Assembly: GCF_000767615.3 (NCBI RefSeq)
Contig: NZ_CP009553.3
Location: 5,146,001-5,210,000 of the forward strand
Direction: 5' to 3'
DNA: 64,000 nucleotides
From: Pandoraea pnomenusa
GTDB lineage: Bacteria; Pseudomonadota; Gammaproteobacteria; Burkholderiales; Burkholderiaceae
In this document: positions 42,978 to 53,462 of the stretch, in pieces
How the letters are laid out: each line of letters starts with the position of its first letter
Numbering within the stretch: position 1 is the first letter of the stretch
The notes under the pieces: generated by a model
Database searches by the model: none
What the model saw: only the letters and a program-made list of their open reading frames with translations
Told to the model about the DNA's origin: nothing
Translations under genes and position numbers: made by a program

Positions 42978-44762
42978 TCACACGCCCTCGGTCAGTTCCG
43001 GCGAGATCAGGATCACGATCTCGTTCACACGCTGGTGCGCCTCCTTCGTGCCGCCCTGGTAGTTGAAGATGCCGTCGCGGTCGGTGCTGTCATCCTTGCG
43101 GCGAAAGCCGCTGAGCACAAGCGTATCGCCCGATTTGAGCGAAGCGCGCTGCATCGTCTGGACCGACGCGGTCAGCGGCAACTGCATGAACGTGCCAATG
43201 CCCAGGCCGTCGTCGCTGCGATCGCGCCGATCTCGCCGGTCCCGCGCATCGCCGTCGTCGCGGATGTCCACGCGCGGCCCCTTACCGTCCTCACCCAGCC
43301 GCACGCGCGCGCTCGCGCCGTCGCCACCGCTCTCCGACTCCTTGCCCGTGCGCAGGTTGATCTTCTCGAGCCGCTTGAGATCGGACATATCGATCTGCAC
43401 CTGAAGCATCACGCTGCGGTTATCCATCAGCGTGGGCAGCAGGTTCATGACGAAGCCCGTGGTCAGCACTGCCTGTTCGGCCGTGACCACCGCCTGCCCA
43501 CCGTAGTTGCCCGGCGTCATCTTCGTTTGCGCGACAAAGCCCTGATTCTGCGTGACGGCCACCGGCGCGGGCTGGTTGTTCAACGTGACCACCGTGGTGT
43601 CGATCACCGTGCTCACGCGCCCCTGCTGACTGAGCGCCTTGAAGAATGCCGTGGAGCCGGCCAGGCGCCCGTTCGGAATCTTGGTGAGACTCAGGCCGCC
43701 GCGATCGCCCATCAAACCGCCGCTCAGCGCCGGACCTGACAAGCCCGCCACCAGGCCGCTCGCGGACTGGTACACCAGCTTCCAGTCGATGCCGGCCGCC
43801 GAACGCTCGGTCAAATCGACGGAATAGACCTGCACCCGGAGTTTCACCTGCCTTCCAAGTACGGCGTTCTCGGCGTCGATGTAACGCGCGACCCGTTCGA
43901 CGACGTCCGCCGTATCGGTGACGACGAGCGAACTCGTGACGACCGACGGCGTCACGCGCCCGCCCGGCGAGAGCATGTCCGTCACGGTCTTGACGAGGTC
44001 CGCCCAATAGTCGAGTTCCGACGCCACCGTGACGTTCGCATCGGCGTTGAAGCTCAGGTCGACACCGCCCGGCGTGCCGCCCCCGCCGCCGTCGGTCGAA
44101 CCGCGATCGGCCTTCATCTTCGAGGCCTTGCCGACCGACGCGCGATACGACGAACTGCCGGGCATCATCTTGATCTGGAAGGTCTGCGTGACATAGCGCG
44201 CGAACTGCACCACGCCGTCGCGATAGCGCCAGTGGGTGCCCGACCGGTGGGCGATGGTATCCAGCAGGCCGGAGAGCGTGCCCTGGTATTGCAGCGGCAC
44301 GGCAGGCTCGCCCGACTCGGTGCAGTTCACCTGAAAGAGGGCACCGGCACCATGACCGACGGATCCGCCGGGTCCGCTCCTGCCGTCGCGCAGGTCGCGG
44401 CCCATGTCGCCGGCGGTGTCGCACGCCACGTCGGAAGCCAGGCGAATCGTCAGCCCGTTGCCACGCGCGACCTGCGCGAGCAACACCGACATGGGCAGCG
44501 GGGCGCCGGTCGAGAAGCGCACATTGCGCTTGAAGAATTCGGGAAGTGCGACGGTCGCGCTCACGGCAACCGATTTCTTCGACAGCCACGCGCCGTCGAC
44601 GTGCTCGATGGCGCGGATCGGCGGCGCCGAGTGCGTTGCCATCGACGACTGTGCGGCAGCACGCGTCTCGGTGACGTTCTCGTCTGTCCTGGTCAGCATC
44701 CCCGGCGTGCCGCACGCCGCCAGTAACGTGATGGCGCACAACACGCCGAGTCGCTTTCTCAT
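42978..44762 (-). CDS. pilN: Type IVb pilus secretin lipoprotein
   Basis: This is a 594-residue outer-membrane secretin through which the pilus leaves the cell. The lipobox LLAACG (Cys17) marks it as a lipoprotein, as in PilN/BfpB. N-domains (residues about 80-330) lead to the secretin core (about 360-594): VSTVIDTTVVTLNNQPAPVAV, GFVMNLLPTLMDNRSVMLQV and a terminal VNEIVILISPELTEGV. A Gly-rich insert (DGGGGGTPGG) and a charged low-complexity insert (DARDRRDRRDRSDDG, near residue 515) sit in loops. It is 46 bp after pilL and one base before pilO. Confidence 0.88.
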   Translation of the reverse strand: MRKRLGVLCAITLLAACGTPGMLTRTDENVTETRAAAQSSMATHSAPPIRAIEHVDGAWLSKKSVAVSATVALPEFFKRNVRFSTGAPLPMSVLLAQVARGNGLTIRLASDVACDTAGDMGRDLRDGRSGPGGSVGHGAGALFQVNCTESGEPAVPLQYQGTLSGLLDTIAHRSGTHWRYRDGVVQFARYVTQTFQIKMMPGSSSYRASVGKASKMKADRGSTDGGGGGTPGGVDLSFNADANVTVASELDYWADLVKTVTDMLSPGGRVTPSVVTSSLVVTDTADVVERVARYIDAENAVLGRQVKLRVQVYSVDLTERSAAGIDWKLVYQSASGLVAGLSGPALSGGLMGDRGGLSLTKIPNGRLAGSTAFFKALSQQGRVSTVIDTTVVTLNNQPAPVAVTQNQGFVAQTKMTPGNYGGQAVVTAEQAVLTTGFVMNLLPTLMDNRSVMLQVQIDMSDLKRLEKINLRTGKESESGGDGASARVRLGEDGKGPRVDIRDDGDARDRRDRRDRSDDGLGIGTFMQLPLTASVQTMQRASLKSGDTLVLSGFRRKDDSTDRDGIFNYQGGTKEAHQRVNEIVILISPELTEGV

Positions 44763-44808
44763 GGATTACCGCTTCCGTAGTCATTGGCCGCGCGAGACGC
44801 GGCACTTG

Positions 44809-45357
44809 TCATTGTGTGGCGTGCACCACGCGCAGCACGCGGTTGGCGTCGTACACCTTCACGCGAATCGGCGCGTCCGTGTTCTGCAGCGAGCGCACGA
44901 TCTGTTCGACGATGCCGAGAAAGTCCCCGCGAAACGTGGCCGGATACTCGATCGGGAAGTCGCGCTCGATTTCCCACGCGAGCTGCCAGCCGTGGCGCTC
45001 GGCGTAACGCCGCATGGCCTGCGAGACGCGGCCGTCCGCCGGCCGCAGCACGAGTTCGAGACCGGCCGCGCCAGGCGACGGCGAGGCCCCCGGTGGCGCC
45101 ACGAGGCGCTGAGCGCCGCCGACGGACGCCGGCCGGAGATCGCCGCCGCGCGCCTCCAGCGCCTGCCCGGCCTGGCTCGGACGGCGGTTTGCCGGCGTCT
45201 CGGGGTCGGCGCCGGCCGCCTGCGTGAGCGGCTTGTGACTCGCGAACGTCCACGTCGCACCGGGCGCCGACGCCCCCGCTTCGAGCGCGTGCACCGGCGA
45301 CATTCCGCTACCCAGCGCCGCCAGGAGCGAGGCAATACGCATGCCGGAAAGAGTCAT
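44809..45357 (-). CDS. pilL: Type IVb pilus protein with C-terminal TcpQ domain (PilL-like)
   Basis: This is a 182-residue secreted protein with a short signal peptide (MRIASLLAALGSGMSPVHA). A low-complexity Pro/Ala/Gly region (residues about 25-98) leads to a TcpQ-type domain (about 100-182: LRPADGRVSQAMRRYAERHG, WQLAWEIERDFPIEYPATFR, IVRSLQNTDAPIRVKVYDAN). In the toxin-coregulated pilus TcpQ stabilises the secretin, which fits the pilN gene directly downstream. R64 PilL is longer, so this is a reduced form. GGAGG lies upstream of the ATG at 45357. Confidence 0.75.
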   Translation of the reverse strand: MTLSGMRIASLLAALGSGMSPVHALEAGASAPGATWTFASHKPLTQAAGADPETPANRRPSQAGQALEARGGDLRPASVGGAQRLVAPPGASPSPGAAGLELVLRPADGRVSQAMRRYAERHGWQLAWEIERDFPIEYPATFRGDFLGIVEQIVRSLQNTDAPIRVKVYDANRVLRVVHATQ

Positions 45358-45397
45358 GTTCGGTCCGCCTCCATATCAGGTCCCCCGGGAACCCTTC

Positions 45398-46003
45398 TCA
45401 TCCGGCGATGGTGAAGTCCAGATCCGCCTGCGTGACGTCGCTGCCGCCGTTCGATTTGCACGCGTCCACGATCTTGGTCTTGTCGACCGCGTCGCCCTTC
45501 TTGATTTCCGCGCCGTTGATGCTCAGTGTGGCGAACGTGCCGATCATCTTGGCGGCGAATTCCTCGCACTGCGCGCTGGGATAGCCGACCGACTTGACCA
45601 TCACGCCGCTGGACGGATACGTGGTGCCCGGCACCGGATTGATCGTGATGTTGCCGCCGAAGCGATTGAGCAGCGACTTGCCGCCGTTGGTGCGATTGAA
45701 CGGTTCCGCCACGGCCATCTCCAGGATCTTTTCCGGGGTCGATTGCGTCGTGAGGATGCCCGAGGCCACACCGTTCTGCACGGCCAGCGCCGACATCTGC
45801 CAGTCCTTCATTTCCTGCGAGAGCTTCACGCTGTTCATGAGCCGCGGCACACCGACCATCGCGCCGGCCATGATCAGGCCCATCACGGCGACGGCGACCG
45901 AGAGTTCCACCAGGGTGACGCCGCGCTGCCGGCGCTGACGCAGTCGTTGAATCCGGGGTGTATTGCGTTTCGCGATGGCGTTTGCGTCGGTACGTACAGT
46001 CAT
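45398..46003 (-). CDS. pilS: Type IVb major prepilin
   Basis: This is a 201-residue prepilin with a long 28-residue basic leader (ending RLRQRRQRG). Cleavage after Gly28 would give a mature protein starting VTLVELSVAVAVMGLIMAG, with Glu at +5 and Val at +1; type IVb pilins use residues other than Phe at +1. The long hydrophobic helix is followed by a globular head. Two Cys near the C-terminus (SAQCEEF and KIVDACKSNG) would form the usual D-region disulphide. It is first in the pil operon, 40 bp before pilL, unlike R64 where pilS follows pilR. The ATG at 46003 has GGATCGGAAAA upstream. Confidence 0.88.
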   Translation of the reverse strand: MTVRTDANAIAKRNTPRIQRLRQRRQRGVTLVELSVAVAVMGLIMAGAMVGVPRLMNSVKLSQEMKDWQMSALAVQNGVASGILTTQSTPEKILEMAVAEPFNRTNGGKSLLNRFGGNITINPVPGTTYPSSGVMVKSVGYPSAQCEEFAAKMIGTFATLSINGAEIKKGDAVDKTKIVDACKSNGGSDVTQADLDFTIAG

Positions 46004-46496
46004 TTTTCCGATCCGAATTTTCGAGAGGTTGAAAGAAACGACGCCGCGCTCCGAGATACCTCGCTCGCGACGACAGGGCCGATTTATGCCCCAACGCCGA
46101 GCCTCGCGTTGTGGCGTGCAGCACGCGTCTTTCGCAAATTGACATTGGGCGCAAGCAAGAAGTCGCCCATCCATGCGCCATTTCCGACACCGCCGTGCGC
46201 ACGGCGAAAACCGTTCCGATACGGACGAAACGCACGCCAATACGAACGCGCGAACGCATGCGGCCCACGCGGCGGCGGGCAAGAGGTCAGAAAAAAATCA
46301 GAATGTGACTAGACGCAAGCCGAGGACTCACAAAGGCGAGCGCAAACGGGGGAATTCAGCAGATTCACAAGCCGGATGACACGGCCGGATGAGGGTAAGG
46401 GTGTGGAGTGAGTTCGGCGGGCGCATCGCCGCGTTTTCGGCCGGCGTCGCTGGCCACCTTGTCGCCGGGCAGCGCGAACGACGCTGCCCGCACGGC
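46004..46496. other. Promoter region of the pilus operon; no gene seen
   Basis: About 490 bp between the ppk2 stop and the pilS start, both on the minus strand. Small open frames exist but look random. It is AT-richer around 46285-46320 (AAAAAAATCAGAATG). On the minus strand TGGGCGACTTCTTGC (46155-46169) has GG and GC with 10-bp spacing as in a sigma-54 promoter, but it is about 140 bp from the ATG and no activator gene is near, so I do not call it. Confidence 0.35.
46466..46490 (-). terminator. Hairpin after ppk2
   Basis: CGGGCAGCG and CGCTGCCCG form a 9-bp perfect stem with a 7-nt loop, starting 7 bp after the ppk2 stop. No T-run follows, so it may be a Rho-dependent or stabilising structure. 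Confidence 0.45.
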
Positions 46497-47303
46497 TCAC
46501 TCCACCTTCATCCCGGCCAGTTCGGGCCTGCCCGGCGGGTAGGTCAGCTTCAGTTCGGTCAACGCGTGCACCAGCAACTCGGCCACCATCAGGTTGCGGT
46601 GGCGTTTCGAATCGGAGGGCACGATATACCACGGCGCATATTCCGTCGAGGTGGCCGATAACGCCGCCTCGTACGCCCTGGTGTACTGCGGCCAGAAGCT
46701 GCGTTCCTTGAGATCGTTCAGCTCGAATTTCCAGTGCTTGTTCGGATCGTCGATACGCTCCTGCAGGCGCTTGCGCTGCTCTTCCGAGGAGATGTACAGG
46801 AAGCACTTGATGATGTGCGTGTGGTTGTCCGAGAGCAGACGTTCGAACTGATTGATGTGCTCGTAGCGGCGCTTGCATTCGTCGGCATCGATCCAGTCGT
46901 GCACGCGCGTGATGAGCACGTCTTCGTAGTGGCTCCTGTTGAAGATCACGAGTTCGCCCGCCGCGGGCACCACCCTGTGCACGCGCCACAGGAAGTCACG
47001 CGCCAGCTCGATGGGTGTCGGCGCCTTGAAGTTGGCTACGCGAATGCCGAGCGGGTCGACATTCTGAAAGACGGCGCGAATGGTGCTGTCCTTGCCGGCG
47101 GTGTCCATGCCCTGCAGCACCAGCAGTACGCGATGCTTGCTGTTGGCGTGCAGGATCGTCTGCAATTCGTCGAGCTTGAGGGCCAGCTCGGCCATGCGCA
47201 CCTTGTCGTCATCCTTGCTGTCGCCGGCGAACGGCTTGTCGGCCGGATCGAATGCCGACAGGTCGAGCTTCTTGCCGAGCGCTACGCGGTATTTCTCGAA
47301 CAT
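46497..47303 (-). CDS. ppk2: Polyphosphate kinase 2 family protein
   Basis: This is a 268-residue single-domain PPK2, which transfers phosphate between polyphosphate and nucleotides in the cytoplasm. Walker A is LQGMDTAGKDSTIRAV (residues about 60-75), and the family motifs FNRSHYEDVLITRVH and FLYISSEEQRKRLQERI (lid) follow. The end (YTRAYEAALSATSTEYAPWY, IVPSDSKRHRNLMVAELLV) fits the class that phosphorylates AMP and ADP (class III), but class cannot be settled by eye. The ATG at 47303 has GAGGAGTTGGCG upstream; an earlier in-frame start is less conserved. Confidence 0.88.
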   Translation of the reverse strand: MFEKYRVALGKKLDLSAFDPADKPFAGDSKDDDKVRMAELALKLDELQTILHANSKHRVLLVLQGMDTAGKDSTIRAVFQNVDPLGIRVANFKAPTPIELARDFLWRVHRVVPAAGELVIFNRSHYEDVLITRVHDWIDADECKRRYEHINQFERLLSDNHTHIIKCFLYISSEEQRKRLQERIDDPNKHWKFELNDLKERSFWPQYTRAYEAALSATSTEYAPWYIVPSDSKRHRNLMVAELLVHALTELKLTYPPGRPELAGMKVE

Positions 47304-47396
47304 CGCCAACTCCTCGTGACATGCCTGGCCGGCCAACCGGCAGTATCTCGCACTTTGCGCGGGTCATAGAAAAAGCGCCCCAGTTCAGTCGCGCGC

Positions 47397-47430
47397 AAAA
47401 AAAGCGCGGTGCCGTGAGGCAACCGCGCGT
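47397..47430 (-). terminator. Intrinsic terminator of the gatCAB operon
   Basis: GCGCGGT-GCC and GGC-A-ACCGCGC form a stem with one bulged base and a 4-nt loop; on the minus strand seven T follow. It lies about 110 bp after the gatB stop and before ppk2. Confidence 0.8.
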
Positions 47431-47540
47431 TTTCCTTCAGGCCACCGGGGCCGAAGCGGCGTCCGGATCGGAACGCCGATCATGAGCAAATGCCGGATGA
47501 GCCGCTTGAGGCAGCGTTCGCGTGGAACGGCCCGGCCGAC

Positions 47541-49013
47541 TCAGGCGCCGAGCTTCTTCTTGAGCAGTTCGTTGACCTGCGCCGGGTTCGCCTTGCCCTT
47601 GGTGGCCTTCATCGCCTGACCGACCAGCGCGTTGAACGCCTTCTCCTTGCCCGCGCGGAATTCCTCGACGGACTTGGCGTTGGCCGCCAGCACTTCGTCG
47701 ATGATCTTCTCGATCGCACCGGTGTCCGTGATTTGCTTCAGCCCCTTCGCCTCGATGATGCGATCGGCGGCGGCGTCGTCGGTGGCACGCTCCTCCCACA
47801 TCAGTTGGAAGACTTCCTTGGCGATCTTGTTCGAGATCGTGTTGTCGGCGATGCGTGCGAGCAATCCGGCCAGTTGGGCGCTCGAGACCGGGCTGGCCTC
47901 GATGGTCAGGTCTTCGCGATTGAGCAGCGACGACAGCTCGCCCATGATCCAGTTCGCGGCCGGCTTGGCGCTCGCCTTGCCGGCCTTGGCGACCACGGCT
48001 TCGAAGTAGGCGGCCTGCGCCTTCGACTGCGTGAGCACCGCGGCGTCGTAGTCGGACAGGCCATACGTTTCGACAAAGCGCGCCTGCATGCCCGCAGGCA
48101 GCTCGGGCAGCGCGGCGCGCACGCGATCGATCCATTCGCTGTCGATCACGAGCGGCATCAGGTCCGGGTCCGGGAAGTAGCGGTAGTCGTGCGCGTCTTC
48201 CTTGCTGCGCATCGAACGCGTTTCCTTCTTGTCCGGATCGTACAGACGCGTTTCCTGCACCACTTCGCCACCATCCTCGATCAGTTCGATCTGACGGCGC
48301 ACTTCGTACTGAATCGCTTCTTCGAGAAAGCGGAACGAGTTCAGGTTCTTGATCTCGGCGCGCGTGCCGAACGCCTTCTGGCCGACGGGCCGCACGGACA
48401 CGTTCGCGTCGCAACGGAACGACCCTTCCTGCATGTTGCCGTCGCAGATCCCGAGCCACACGACCAGGCCGTGCAGCGCCTTGGCGTAAGCCACGGCCTC
48501 GGCCGCGCTGCGCATGTCGGGTTCGGTCACGATCTCCAGCAGCGGCGTGCCGGCGCGGTTCAGATCGATGCCCGTCATGCCCGCGAAGTCCTCGTGCAGC
48601 GACTTGCCCGCGTCTTCCTCCAGGTGCGCGCGCGTGAGCGTGACGACCTTTTCATAAGCCTCGCGGCCGGTGCGCGGGTCGGCGTCGACCTGAATCTTCA
48701 GCGAGCCGCCCTGCACCACCGGGATCTCGTACTGGCTGATCTGATAGCCCTTGGGCAGATCGGGATAGAAGTAATTCTTGCGCGCGAAAATGCTGCGCGG
48801 CGCGATCGTGGCGCCAATGGCCAGACCGAACTCGATCGCGCGCTCCACCGCGCCGCGATTGAGCACGGGCAGCACGCCCGGCAGCGCCAGATCCACCGGG
48901 CAGGCCTGCGTGTTGGGGGCGGCGCCGAACTGCGTCGACGCGCCCGAGAAAATCTTGGAAGCGGTGGAGAGCTGTGCGTGCGTCTCCAGACCAATAACGA
49001 CTTCCCATTGCAT
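47541..49013 (-). CDS. gatB: Asp-tRNA(Asn)/Glu-tRNA(Gln) amidotransferase subunit B
   Basis: This is a 490-residue kinase-like subunit that binds misacylated tRNA and activates its side chain with ATP. Family motifs include [13 protein letters not shown] at the start, [65 protein letters not shown] and the C-terminal YqeY-like tail ([20 protein letters not shown]). I choose the ATG at 49013, which gives [12 protein letters not shown]. Last gene of gatC-gatA-lipoprotein-gatB. Presence of GatCAB means Gln- and/or Asn-tRNA are made by the indirect route. Confidence 0.96.
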   Translation of the reverse strand: MQWEVVIGLETHAQLSTASKIFSGASTQFGAAPNTQACPVDLALPGVLPVLNRGAVERAIEFGLAIGATIAPRSIFARKNYFYPDLPKGYQISQYEIPVVQGGSLKIQVDADPRTGREAYEKVVTLTRAHLEEDAGKSLHEDFAGMTGIDLNRAGTPLLEIVTEPDMRSAAEAVAYAKALHGLVVWLGICDGNMQEGSFRCDANVSVRPVGQKAFGTRAEIKNLNSFRFLEEAIQYEVRRQIELIEDGGEVVQETRLYDPDKKETRSMRSKEDAHDYRYFPDPDLMPLVIDSEWIDRVRAALPELPAGMQARFVETYGLSDYDAAVLTQSKAQAAYFEAVVAKAGKASAKPAANWIMGELSSLLNREDLTIEASPVSSAQLAGLLARIADNTISNKIAKEVFQLMWEERATDDAAADRIIEAKGLKQITDTGAIEKIIDEVLAANAKSVEEFRAGKEKAFNALVGQAMKATKGKANPAQVNELLKKKLGA

Positions 49014-49160
49014 AAGGTTCACCCTGTCTCAACTTGTCGGCGTGGCGCGCTCGCCCCGCCGTCGACGCCAGTCGCCCCCACGTGGGGAACGCCCCGGCCT
49101 GTTCTTCCTTTGCGTCGAGCCGACCTGCCTGCCCGCGCGTCAACCCACGAGCCCGTTCGC

Positions 49161-49204
49161 CGATCACCCGCCGATCACCTGCCGGTCATCCGCCGGTCAT
49201 CCGC
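49161..49204. repeat. 11-bp tandem repeat, four copies
   Basis: Four contiguous 11-bp units: CGATCACCCGC, CGATCACCTGC, CGGTCATCCGC, CGGTCATCCGC. They lie in the 247-bp gap between the lipoprotein stop and the gatB start, inside the gat transcript. Such a short array can change copy number between strains. Confidence 0.85.
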
Positions 49205-49218
49205 TACGGCTCCGACTC

Positions 49219-49254
49219 CTTACGACCCTTACGACCCTTACATCCCTTACGAAC
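49219..49254. repeat. 9-bp tandem repeat, four copies
   Basis: Four contiguous 9-bp units: CTTACGACC twice, CTTACATCC, CTTACGAAC. It begins 14 bp after the 11-bp array and ends 7 bp before the lipoprotein stop codon. The two arrays have unrelated units, so they arose separately. Confidence 0.85.
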
Positions 49255-49260
49255 GACCGG

Positions 49261-49773
49261 TCACCGGCGCGTATCCGCCGCGCAAATCCCCGAGCGCGGA
49301 TCGAAGCTCACCGGCCAGGCGTTCTGGTAAATGCCCGGCGTGCAGTACGACTCGCAATTGGCATGCCCGATCGTCACGTTGCCCGGGTCCTGCCAGATGA
49401 GCAGCTGGCAGTTGCCGCGGTTCGCGCGCAGCTCGATGCTCGGGCGCCATTTCGTCTGGTGGAAGTCCGCCAGATTGAAGTGACAGCTGCCGCGATTGCC
49501 GACCCACAGACGCCAGTCGAGCGTCTGCACCTGGTTGGCCGACACCTTGAGCGTCGCCTGTTCGCGAAAGCCGTCTTCGTCCGTCTGCGAGCAATAGCCC
49601 GACAGATTGATCTCGCGGTAGGCAATGGGCGTGGGCCGCCCGATCGGCAACGAGCACGACGCGAGCGTGAGCGCCATGCCCGCCAGCGCGAGCACCTTTG
49701 ACGCCACACCGGCCGGCCCGGCAATGCCGGCGCGCGCGAGAGAGAGCCTGGTCGACACTTGGGGGGCACGCAT
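49261..49773 (-). CDS. Conserved lipoprotein of unknown function inside the gat operon
   Basis: This is a 170-residue predicted lipoprotein. A basic N-terminus and hydrophobic segment (VLALAGMALTLASC) end in the lipobox LASC with Cys near residue 40. The mature part has five further Cys (SGYCSQ, GSCHFN, GNCQLL, ANCESYC), spacing that suggests disulphides in the periplasm, and a motif LDWRLWVGNRGSCHF. I do not recognise the family. It starts two bases after the gatA stop, so it is co-translated with gatA, and it is separated from gatB by two short tandem-repeat arrays. A role in tRNA amidation is unlikely for an exported protein. Confidence 0.75.
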   Translation of the reverse strand: MRAPQVSTRLSLARAGIAGPAGVASKVLALAGMALTLASCSLPIGRPTPIAYREINLSGYCSQTDEDGFREQATLKVSANQVQTLDWRLWVGNRGSCHFNLADFHQTKWRPSIELRANRGNCQLLIWQDPGNVTIGHANCESYCTPGIYQNAWPVSFDPRSGICAADTRR

Positions 49774-49775
49774 GA

Positions 49776-51266
49776 TCAGACGCCCGTCGGCGCACGCTTG
49801 TGCCAGTCGGTCGCGCGCTGGAACGCGTCGGCCACTTGCAACAGGCGGGCTTCGTCGAAATAGTTACCGATGAGCTGCAGGCCGACCGGACGCGCGTCGC
49901 GTCCCTGCCCGACCGGCAGGCTCATCCCCGGCAGACCCGCCAGACTCACCGACAGCGTGTAGATGTCGGCCAGGTACATCTGGACCGGATCGGCGCTCTT
50001 CTCGCCGAGGTTCCACGCCACCGACGGCGCCACCGGTCCCATGATCACGTCGCACTGGGCAAACGCGTTCTGGAAGTCCTGCGCGATCAGGCGACGGATC
50101 TTCTGGGCCTGCAGGTAGTAGGCATCGTAGTAACCGTGCGAGAGCACGTACGTACCAACGAGAATGCGGCGCTTGACCTCGGTGCCGAAGCCTTCGGCAC
50201 GCGACTTCTTGTACATGTCGAGCAGGTCGCGGTACTGCGCGGCGCGGTGGCCGAAGCGCACCCCGTCGAAACGCGACAGGTTGGACGACGCTTCGGCGGG
50301 AGCCAGCACGTAGTACACGGGGATCGACAGTTCCGTCTTCGGCAGCGAGACGGGCACGCGCACGGCGCCGAGCTTCTCGAATTCGCTCAGGGCCGAGTCG
50401 ATGGCGGCACGCACGTCGGCGTCGAGGCCTTCGCCGAAGTACTCGGACGGCAGACCGATGCGCAGACCGGCCAGCGGCTTGTCGGCCGTGGCGCCGTCGA
50501 GCGGCTTGCCCAGACCGCGCGCGAAATCCTCGTCGGCGCGCTCGAGGCTGGTCGAATCACGCGCGTCGAAGCCGGCCATGCCGTTGAGCATCCACGCGCA
50601 GTCCGCGGCGCTGTGCCCGAACGGTCCCCCCTGATCGAGCGACGAGGCAAACGCGATCATGCCGTAACGCGACACGCGGCCATAGGTCGGCTTGATGCCC
50701 GTCACGCCGCAAAAGGCGGCCGGCTGACGGATCGAGCCGCCGGTGTCGGTACCGGTGGCTGCCGGGGCGAGGCGCGCGGCCACGGCGGCAGCCGACCCGC
50801 CGGACGAGCCCCCCGGCACGGCGCGCGTGTCCCAGGGGTTTTTCACCGGGCCGAAGTGCGAGTTTTCGTTCGACGAGCCCATGGCGAACTCGTCCATGTT
50901 CGTCTTGCCCAGCGTGACCATGCCGGCATCGGCCAGACGCTCGACGACGGCCGCGTCGTAGGGGCTCACGTAGTTTTCCAGCATGCGCGAGCCGGCGGTG
51001 CTGCGCCAGCCGCGGGTGACGAAAACGTCCTTGTGCGCAACGGGAATGCCCAGCAGCGGCTGGTTCGCGCCGTCGCCGGCGGCAATGCGGGCGTCAGCCG
51101 CGCGCGCCTGCGCGAGGCTCGCCTCGGCGTCGACGTGCACGAAGGCATTCAGGTCGGCCGCACCGGCAATGCGGTCCAGGTAGTGCTGGGTGAGCTCGAC
51201 GCTCGAGACGCGCTTGGCGTCGAGCGCGGCGCGCAAATCCTGCAGATGAATCAGATCTTGTTCCAT
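49776..51266 (-). CDS. gatA: Asp-tRNA(Asn)/Glu-tRNA(Gln) amidotransferase subunit A (amidase)
   Basis: This is a 496-residue amidase-signature enzyme that releases ammonia from glutamine for tRNA amidation. The Ser-cisSer-Lys triad is in the conserved blocks [10 protein letters not shown] (Lys), [14 protein letters not shown] (Ser) and [16 protein letters not shown] (catalytic Ser). Other matches are [18 protein letters not shown] and [20 protein letters not shown]. The start [11 protein letters not shown] is preceded by a purine-rich RBS region. It lies 118 bp after gatC. Confidence 0.96.
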   Translation of the reverse strand: MEQDLIHLQDLRAALDAKRVSSVELTQHYLDRIAGAADLNAFVHVDAEASLAQARAADARIAAGDGANQPLLGIPVAHKDVFVTRGWRSTAGSRMLENYVSPYDAAVVERLADAGMVTLGKTNMDEFAMGSSNENSHFGPVKNPWDTRAVPGGSSGGSAAAVAARLAPAATGTDTGGSIRQPAAFCGVTGIKPTYGRVSRYGMIAFASSLDQGGPFGHSAADCAWMLNGMAGFDARDSTSLERADEDFARGLGKPLDGATADKPLAGLRIGLPSEYFGEGLDADVRAAIDSALSEFEKLGAVRVPVSLPKTELSIPVYYVLAPAEASSNLSRFDGVRFGHRAAQYRDLLDMYKKSRAEGFGTEVKRRILVGTYVLSHGYYDAYYLQAQKIRRLIAQDFQNAFAQCDVIMGPVAPSVAWNLGEKSADPVQMYLADIYTLSVSLAGLPGMSLPVGQGRDARPVGLQLIGNYFDEARLLQVADAFQRATDWHKRAPTGV

Positions 51267-51384
51267 GGTGGCTGCTGTACTGGGTGGCGCGTGAGGGAGT
51301 GCGCGGTACCGCTCGGCGCGGCACGACGCGGATACGCGAGCGCCCGGCGTGCGGCCCGGGTCGGGCTCGCGTGGCCCGCCGGAC

Positions 51385-51684
51385 TCATTCGATGACCTTC
51401 GGCACCAGATAGAGGCCGTCCTGAACGGCGGGCGCCGGACGCTGGTTCGCGTCGCGGTCGACCACCTCGGTCACGGCATCGGCGCGCAGCCGCTGAGCCA
51501 CCGCCTGAATTTGTTCGATCGGATGCGCAAGCGGTGCCACCCCGGCCGTGTCGACCGACTGCATCTGCTCGACGAGCGCGAAGAAGCCGTTGAGCTCCTT
51601 TTCCATGTGAGCCGCCTCGTCATCGGCCAGCTCGAGACGCGCGAGGTGGGCAATGCGTTTGACGTCTGAGAGATTCAAAGCCAT
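51385..51684 (-). CDS. gatC: Asp-tRNA(Asn)/Glu-tRNA(Gln) amidotransferase subunit C
   Basis: This is a 99-residue small subunit that wraps around GatA and stabilises the complex. It shows the family pattern ([60 protein letters not shown]) and the C-terminal [10 protein letters not shown]. The ATG at 51684 gives the usual MALNLSDV start. It is first in the gat operon and divergent from mreB. Confidence 0.93.
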   Translation of the reverse strand: MALNLSDVKRIAHLARLELADDEAAHMEKELNGFFALVEQMQSVDTAGVAPLAHPIEQIQAVAQRLRADAVTEVVDRDANQRPAPAVQDGLYLVPKVIE

Positions 51685-53278
<1,594 letters not shown>

Positions 53279-53295
53279 GCCAACGTGCGTGGTTC

Positions 53296-53344
53296 GTCAT
53301 CCGGCGCGGTGGGACCTTTCCCCCCACACCTCGCCCCGGATGAC
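53296..53344 (+). terminator. Inter-gene hairpin between mreB and mreC (possible attenuator)
   Basis: GTCATCCGG (53296-53304) pairs perfectly with CCGGATGAC (53336-53344), and inside it GTGGG pairs with CCCAC, giving an extended hairpin 18 bp after the mreB stop. No T-run follows, so full termination is unlikely. It would be expected to stabilise mreB mRNA or reduce read-through to mreC. Confidence 0.5.
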
Positions 53345-53462
53345 CTGCCCCGCAGCAAGATCCCGCGCGCGGCGCCTGCGCTCATGCCGCGGCGTCGCAC
53401 CCGACTGACCTCATTCGTGCACCGCGGCATCTCGCTGCGCGTGCTTCCCTGAAGGGCCCACC

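Noticed and set aside
46153..46169. Sigma-54 promoter for the pilin gene
   Set aside because: GG-N10-GC spacing fits, but it is 140 bp from the start codon, flanks match poorly and no enhancer-binding protein gene is near.
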